A stretch of DNA of 10,351 nucleotides from an uncultured Porphyromonadaceae bacterium (GTDB lineage Bacteria; Bacteroidota; Bacteroidia; Bacteroidales; Muribaculaceae), in NCBI GenBank assembly GCA_900549445.1, contig UROS01000077.1, forward strand, positions 1-10,351, read 5' to 3'. Position 1 is the first letter of the stretch. Every line of letters begins with the position of its first letter. The notes beneath the pieces are model-generated. The model saw only the letters and a list, made by a program, of their open reading frames with translations, was not told the DNA's origin and did no database searches. Shown here piece after piece: positions 7,561-10,351 of this stretch. A program made the position numbers and the translations under genes.

Positions 7561-7744
7561 CAATACGCAGATTATCAGCGTATTGTCTAATCGGGTATAT
7601 TGCCCTCGGATTCATTAAATTCGCTATCGTGGTTCTAAACGAAAGAGCCGTCATAAAATCAAGGGCTTCCACCCAAAGCTGCAACCTCTTCCATAGAATC
7701 GACACGGCGTCGGCCACGGCTCCTTATCGTCAGCGGTAAATGGG

Positions 7745-8416
7745 TCATTTCTTTCCCAGAAAACGCACACCGAAACCCTTGAAAAGCATGACAATCTTTT
7801 CTCTAAACGTTTTCTTGTGCCGCCATGATGCAGCGTAATGGTGAATCGAAACAGTATTTACCGATTTGGTTATTGTGCCGTCATCCCAATTTTTTGCGCT
7901 GAAATAATCCCTCGGAAAAATTGCAGGCCAGTAACGTGCGGGTATAGAAGGAAGAAGTTTCTTAGTGAGAATATCGCTGTTAGGAGTACGAACGGCATGG
8001 CCGAAGATGTTGATAAAGTGTGTGCGCGAATAATAATCAAGAAACAATTCGATCCATTTTGCCCCTGCCTCGGATCCTATTACTCCGGTTCCGACCATCC
8101 ATACTTCAGTGCCTAAAAAAGATTCATATTTCAGAAAAGGGTTGAAAGACTGTAAAAGTTCTACGTCGGTGTCAAGATAAATGCCTCCATAGTTGTATAA
8201 AGCATACAATCGGCACACATCCGAAACGTGTGCGTAACTTTTTAAACGGGATGCTTCACGGCTGTAAAGATATTTTGATGCGTCGAAGTTGCTTTCGTTC
8301 CACTCACGTATTTCGTAGTCCGGAAGAAGTTTTTTCCATGTTTCGAGATAGCCTTGAAATTCTTCAGTTTTTGGATTTGGGCCAAACCAACAATAATGTA
8401 TAATTTTAGGTATCAT
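7745..8416 (-). CDS. GT32-type glycosyltransferase (Gly_transf_sug, DXD)
   Basis: From the chosen start this is a 223-residue soluble glycosyltransferase of the OCH1/capsular-sugar type. The family-typical N-terminus MIPKIIHYCWFG begins at the ATG at 8416; the frame is open to 8461, but the extra 15 residues do not look like the family. Motifs are SDVCRLYALYNYGGIYLDTD at 65-84, with the metal- and sugar-binding DTD at 82-84, then GTEVWMVGTGVIG at 102-114 and SIHHYAASWRHK at 190-201 near the C-terminus. Such enzymes add hexoses during capsule, O-antigen or exopolysaccharide synthesis. The donor is not predictable. The gene stands alone, away from any polysaccharide cluster. It is visibly richer in A and T than the operon genes and is bounded by repeats, which suggests acquisition or a relic of a former locus. 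Confidence 0.9.
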   Translation of the reverse strand: MIPKIIHYCWFGPNPKTEEFQGYLETWKKLLPDYEIREWNESNFDASKYLYSREASRLKSYAHVSDVCRLYALYNYGGIYLDTDVELLQSFNPFLKYESFLGTEVWMVGTGVIGSEAGAKWIELFLDYYSRTHFINIFGHAVRTPNSDILTKKLLPSIPARYWPAIFPRDYFSAKNWDDGTITKSVNTVSIHHYAASWRHKKTFREKIVMLFKGFGVRFLGKK

Positions 8417-8541
8417 TTCCGCAATGTGAATTGATAACTCAAAAGGAATTGCTGATAACATGGTGAATGCATCTCAAGCGGCGAGCGTCTTGAAAACAGT
8501 TATCAGGATTCTTTGTTGAGCCTTGAAGTGATTTATGAATA

Positions 8542-8617
8542 AATCCGGTCTGTTTTTGCTTTCGACGAGGATATTAAGAGGCCTCCTTCGTTGAGGGAGG
8601 GCAAAACAGACCGGATT
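8542..8617. repeat. Long inverted repeat, possible terminator
   Basis: Bases 8542-8559 (AATCCGGTCTGTTTTTGC) and 8601-8617 (GCAAAACAGACCGGATT) are reverse complements apart from one extra T. This gives a stem of 17 pairs with a 41-nt interior that holds a smaller CCTCC/GGAGG hairpin. It lies 36 bp below the stop of the lipoprotein gene and could end its transcript or shield the 3' end. The T-tracts after it are poor on both strands. A second small palindrome (GATTTAT-GA-ATAAATC, 8530-8545) overlaps the left arm, so only one of the two could form at a time. Nothing else was seen in 8417-8653. Confidence 0.65.
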
Positions 8618-8653
8618 GTTTCTATAGATTTTTAAGATTAAAGATTATGCGTT

Positions 8654-9136
8654 TTATTTCGGCGCACTCCATCGATTGTAGTACTCCCATTCACCGTCAC
8701 ATTCAATCCACTTGTCGTGCATAAAAGTACCTTTATCAGTGGTCATATAGCGTATCTTTCTCATCGCTAACGTGTTTTGGGTCAGGTCAATTTCGTATTC
8801 GTCATAATCTGTTACATTATTCCCCCGTTCGTCTTTTATAGTAAGGATGTTCCCTTCAATAGTATATTCGTAATAGGAGGGATCTGCAGGGTTTTTGATA
8901 GTAGTTTCGGGATGAGCCGGATTATAACCGGGTTCATCGGGAAGGTAAATATAACAAACTTCCCCGTCGGACGAAAAGTTGTAATAGATGTCGCCATCCT
9001 CTTCAAGCCATTCACCCACTATACCCTGAGCGGGACTGGGGTCATCGTCGTCACTGCAGCTGTTCAGAGCTACCGAAAGGAACACACAGAGGAAAGCAGC
9101 AATAAACGGCTGCAGACGTTTGAAATTTTGTTTCAT
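8654..9136 (-). CDS. Small lipoprotein, possibly lipocalin-like
   Basis: A 160-residue predicted lipoprotein. The hydrophobic signal ends in a lipobox at Cys27 (ALNSC), followed by SDDDDPSPAQ. An acidic run right after the Cys is the known Bacteroidetes signal for export to the cell surface, so surface exposure is likely. The mature part (IVGEWLEEDGDIYYNFSSDG at 39-58, then YEYTIEGNILTIKDE near 89-103) has the W-x-x-x-G beta-strand pattern of small Bacteroidales lipocalin-like proteins; this is a weak assignment. It contains no catalytic motif. It is a single-gene unit: a hairpin touches its start codon, and a structured region with its own promoter lies above. Whether it is read from that promoter is open. 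Confidence 0.85.
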   Translation of the reverse strand: MKQNFKRLQPFIAAFLCVFLSVALNSCSDDDDPSPAQGIVGEWLEEDGDIYYNFSSDGEVCYIYLPDEPGYNPAHPETTIKNPADPSYYEYTIEGNILTIKDERGNNVTDYDEYEIDLTQNTLAMRKIRYMTTDKGTFMHDKWIECDGEWEYYNRWSAPK

Positions 9137-9160
9137 TGTAAAACAATTTTTTGTTTCACA
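9137..9160 (-). promoter_or_regulatory. Hairpin touching the lipoprotein start codon
   Basis: On the minus strand TGTGAAACAA (9160-9151), AAAA and TTGTTTTACA (9146-9137) form a 10-pair stem with one G-U pair. It ends directly against the ATG at 9136. In an mRNA it would cover the ribosome landing site. The pairing is visible; a regulatory effect is inferred. Confidence 0.45.
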
Positions 9161-9190
9161 ATCCCAATGAAACGGTTAAGATTTAAGTAT

Positions 9191-9446
9191 AGAAAAAGTG
9201 TGGGATTGTACTTGTTTTATCCCATGATAGGCTTCTAGCAATGCCTTAGAGATAGATAAAACAGCAAACCCACACCGAAAAGCTATATAGTTACCCCTCG
9301 GAGGGGTAGATATAAAGCTACCGATGCAGGTGCTATTTGATATTATCTTAATCTCTATGAAGAATTTTGCTAGAATTTATCATGGAAGATAATCCAAATA
9401 ACACCTTTTCAGATGTAATGAGCCGACGCTTCGGCTCTATTTTCAG
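9191..9446 (-). ncRNA. Candidate structured RNA of four hairpins, unrecognised
   Basis: Read on the minus strand from about 9446, four stems follow one another. Stem 1 is GAGCCGA-AGCG-TCGGCTC (9437-9420). Stem 2 is GGTGTTATTTG then ATTATCTT (9405-9386) paired with AAGATAAT then CAAATAGCACC (9349-9329), about 19 pairs around a 36-nt loop. Stem 3 is TACCCCT-CCG-AGGGGTA (9308-9292), extended by outer AGCT and TATA pairs to 9319-9281. Stem 4 is GTGTGGG with CCCACAC plus TGTTTTATC-type pairing (9275-9198), with a small AGGC/GCCT hairpin in its loop. Stem 4 runs straight into TTTTTC. A -7 box lies just before stem 1. There is no convincing reading frame. I could not match it to tmRNA, RNase P RNA, SRP RNA or a riboswitch. 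It might instead be the leader of the lipoprotein gene. Confidence 0.5.
9192..9275 (-). terminator. Stem-loop plus T-tract ending the candidate RNA
   Basis: On the minus strand the closing stem CCCACAC (9204-9198) is followed at once by TTTTT (9197-9193) and C. This is the form of an intrinsic terminator, although the hairpin (9275-9198) is large and interrupted. The 3' arm can also pair downstream (CAATCCCA at 9208-9201 with TGGGATTG at 9166-9159), which would break this stem. Confidence 0.5.
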
Positions 9447-9449
9447 CCA

Positions 9450-9479
9450 CAAAGTTAATAATAAATTATCAAATCCAAT
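9450..9479 (-). promoter_or_regulatory. Promoter match ahead of the structured region
   Basis: On the minus strand TAACTTTG (9457-9450) is a full TAnnTTTG match, with ATTG (9479-9476) 18 nt upstream as a weak -33 element. The start would be near 9446, directly ahead of the first hairpin. Confidence 0.5.
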
Positions 9480-9578
9480 GATTAGTCGTTAAAAAGTCTG
9501 TTGTTTTTTACACGGCTCTTTCATTTAAAATCAATGGCAGGCTTGTCGTCATACTGATATAACTGATTGAGTGTCAAT

Positions 9579-9798
9579 GTACGGACGTGATTCTTCACTA
9601 TCCTTTACCCATAAATAGGCTAAACTATTGATAGTCAATGAGATGCAAAATAGCCAAATGCCTAATATTCAGGAATATATCCCAAAAGTGGGCAAAGATT
9701 AGTGATTCTTCACGTCCACGGTGAATAAACATTTTTACAGAAAAAACGAATGCATTCACACGTGTTTTCTCGGTGGACGTGAAGAATCACGTCCGTAC
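9579..9798. repeat. Hairpin-ended element, family 2, copy 2
   Basis: The right end (9773-9798) starts GTGGACGTGAAGAATCAC and finishes GTCCGTAC. It contains a hairpin GGACGTGA-AGAA-TCACGTCC at 9775-9794. The left end begins GTACGGACGTGATTCTTCAC at 9579-9598 and continues as GTCCAC at 9714-9719 after an insert. If 9599-9713 is removed, the two ends become perfect 26-bp inverted repeats around a core of about 53 bp, total 105 bp. That is close in size and design to the 112-113 bp family 1 elements. Confidence 0.75.
9599..9713. mobile_element. 103-bp insert plus 12-bp direct repeat
   Basis: GTGATTCTTCAC occurs directly before (9587-9598) and at the end of this block (9702-9713). The 103 bp between them starts TATCCTTTACCCA and ends TGGGCAAAGATTA, inverted with 10 of 13 matching. 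Removing the block restores the host hairpin exactly. It looks like a tiny insertion with a 12-bp target duplication. Because the repeated 12-mer is itself a hairpin, recombination or slippage between hairpins is an alternative. Confidence 0.5.
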
Positions 9799-9965
9799 AA
9801 TACGCAGATTATCAGCGCGTTGTTTAACGGGTATATTACCTCTGGATTCATTAAATTCGCTATCGTGGTTCTAAACGAAAGAGCCGTGTGTGTTTTAGCG
9901 AGGACAGCCCTTTTGCGAAAAAAATGTAGTTGCAGCGCCTGTTGCTGAATAATGGCTTTTCCACA

Positions 9966-9989
9966 TTGATTATACCCTTGATTATACCC
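9966..9989. repeat. 12-bp tandem duplication
   Basis: TTGATTATACCC is present twice in perfect tandem and is followed by TTG, the start of a third unit. It is non-coding. Confidence 0.8.
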
Positions 9990-10090
9990 TTGTCGTTCTC
10001 ACCTCCTCTTCCTGTTCTCAAAACCTCCTGTTTCTACTGTTCCCCTGTCCAAAAACTCTCCTCTGTCCCAAAAAATTTTCGTCTCTCCAG
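9990..10090. other. Pyrimidine-rich non-coding tract
   Basis: About 100 bp in which the plus strand is mostly C and T, with loosely repeated pieces such as CCTGTTC, CTGTCCAAAAAC and CTGTCCCAAAAAA. It lies between the outer element copy 2 and the promoter of the gene at 10166. It shows no coding signal. Confidence 0.6.
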
Positions 10091-10134
10091 AAAAAAAGCG
10101 ACATTATCGCAATGCTTCCCGCCCGTTCCAGTAT

Positions 10135-10142
10135 TATCTTTG
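10135..10142 (+). promoter_or_regulatory. -7 box for the gene at 10166
   Basis: TATCTTTG is an exact TAnnTTTG match, identical to the box ahead of nrnA. It would put the transcript start near 10146 and leave a leader of about 20 nt. I see no good TTTG at the -33 position. Confidence 0.55.
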
Positions 10143-10165
10143 CGGAAAATTAATCTTATCCCACT

Positions 10166-10351
10166 ATGAAAGAACCCACAATTTACCAGGAAGCCAAGGC
10201 CAAGACCGCGCCTTGCAAAATCTCCCACCAGGCATTTCACCTCTACGTAGGCCTCGTCGTGGCCCGGCTGCAGGAAGCGCCCGGACTGTTCAAGTACTAC
10301 GGCGAGATAATGACCGCCCTCAGGTACTACTTCGAGCACGGCAAACGCATA
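10166..10351 (+). CDS. Unknown protein, N-terminal part only
   Basis: The frame opens with ATG at 10166 (MKEPTIYQEAKAKTAPCKIS) and stays open to the right edge, 62 residues. Codons are rich in G/C at third positions, like the operon genes and unlike the AT-rich sequence just before, which supports real coding. There is no signal peptide, so it is cytosolic. The visible part (HLYVGLVVARLQEAPGLFKY at 24-43, then ALRYYFEHGKRI) looks helical and basic near the end. I do not recognise the family. It is the only clear plus-strand gene, divergent from everything to its left. Confidence 0.7.
   Translation, partial: MKEPTIYQEAKAKTAPCKISHQAFHLYVGLVVARLQEAPGLFKYYGEIMTALRYYFEHGKRI

Larger units (their letters stand above)
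7087..7650. mobile_element. Outer non-coding element, copy 1, with nested insertions
   Basis: The left end reads CGGCTCTCTCATTC (7087-7100); the right end, reverse-complemented, reads CGGCTCTTTCGTTTA. Outer arms shared with the copy at 9510-9889 are TACTGATATAACTGA then GAGTGTCAA on the left (7178-7205), and about 90 bp on the right (7561-7650) that match at roughly nine of ten positions. No transposase is present, so it is a non-autonomous (MITE-like) sequence or a remnant of one. It holds the family 2 element (7206-7560), which in turn holds a family 1 element (7329-7440). This explains most of the 753-bp gap between nrnA and the GT32-type gene. The bases at 7651-7744 show nothing recognisable. 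Confidence 0.6.
9510..9889. mobile_element. Outer non-coding element, copy 2
   Basis: The terminal inverted repeats are ACACGGCTCTTTCATTTA (9510-9527) and its complement at 9872-9889, 17 of 18 matching. Inside are the same left arm (ATACTGATATAACTGA, then GAGTGTCAAT) and right arm (AATACGCAGATTATCAGCG to GAAAGAGCCGT) as in the copy at 7087-7650. The family 2 element at 9579-9798 occupies the same position as in copy 1. There is no transposase gene and no clear target duplication. It accounts for much of the 1029-bp gap between the lipoprotein gene and the gene at 10166; the structured RNA candidate accounts for most of the rest. Confidence 0.65.

Noticed and set aside
7458..7739. 93-codon plus-strand frame containing GFIKFAIVVLNERAV
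   Set aside because: It runs through repeat arms. The same peptide appears at 9721-9948 only because the DNA arm is duplicated; a one-base length difference shifts the frame upstream of it, which argues against selection for protein.
9198..9443. Plus-strand reading of the structured region, ending at the GAGCCGA hairpin with TATTTTC
   Set aside because: The plus strand lacks a TAnnTTTG box ahead of 9198 and its T-run is broken; the minus strand has both promoter and T5 tract. Not fully excluded.
9191..9446. Retron ncRNA, tracrRNA or integron attC site
   Set aside because: No reverse transcriptase, Cas9 or integrase in the window and no attC core sites or retron branching pattern that I can see.
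9579..9798. CRISPR array from repeated GTGATTCTTCAC
   Set aside because: Repeats are short, occur in both orientations, have unequal spacing and form inverted ends; no cas gene in the window.
9721..9948. 75-codon plus-strand frame
   Set aside because: Begins inside the family 2 element and ends beyond the outer element; no consistent protein similarity with the other copy apart from the repeat arm.
10034..10339. 101-codon minus-strand frame
   Set aside because: Antisense to the plus-strand gene at 10166 and to the pyrimidine tract; the plus frame has better codon use and a -7 box.

Overview
The window looks like chromosomal DNA of a Bacteroidales bacterium, probably close to the Muribaculaceae/Bacteroidaceae. 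The evidence is protein families I associate with that order (DUF4831, DUF4827, DUF4923 types), lipoprotein signals of the form Cys-Ser-Asp-Asp-Asp, and several upstream sequences matching the Bacteroidetes sigma-ABfr promoter (TTTG, about 19-20 nt, TAnnTTTG) rather than sigma-70. No database search was possible, so the taxon is an inference.

Layout: positions 1-2100 hold a two-gene minus-strand unit. It is a bifunctional NAD(P)HX epimerase/dehydratase (nnr) followed by a secreted DUF4831-type protein that runs off the left edge, and a good promoter precedes nnr. Positions 2283-6958 hold a compact five-gene minus-strand operon behind a near-consensus promoter at 7000-7030: DHH/DHHA1 phosphoesterase (NrnA-like), DUF4827-type lipoprotein, GlmM-type phosphohexosamine mutase, DUF4923-type exported protein and family 2 glycosyltransferase. 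The last three genes are joined by two ATGA stop/start overlaps. The content suggests nucleotide turnover or signalling coupled to envelope precursor synthesis.

Positions 7000-10165 are accessory in character: a lone GT32-type glycosyltransferase and a small lipoprotein, separated by long gene-poor stretches full of inverted repeats. Three layers of small non-coding mobile-like DNA can be recognised. (i) Two copies of a 112-113 bp element whose ends are GGGCGCTA/TAGCGCCC hairpins (2119-2231 and 7329-7440). (ii) Two copies of a second hairpin-ended element built on GGACGTGA/TCACGTCC (7206-7560 and 9579-9798). (iii) A larger outer sequence with CGGCTCTTTC-type terminal inverted repeats that carries (ii) at the same position in both copies (7087-7650 and 9510-9889). 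One copy of (i) lies inside (ii) inside (iii); the other (ii) copy is split by a further 103 bp insert flanked by a 12-bp direct repeat.

The best candidate for an undescribed functional unit is at 9191-9479 on the minus strand. A TAnnTTTG promoter is followed by four successive strong hairpins, the last running into a T5 tract. This has the anatomy of a free-standing structured RNA of about 250 nt, or a structured leader of the lipoprotein gene below it. At the right edge a plus-strand gene of unknown function begins behind its own -7 box.
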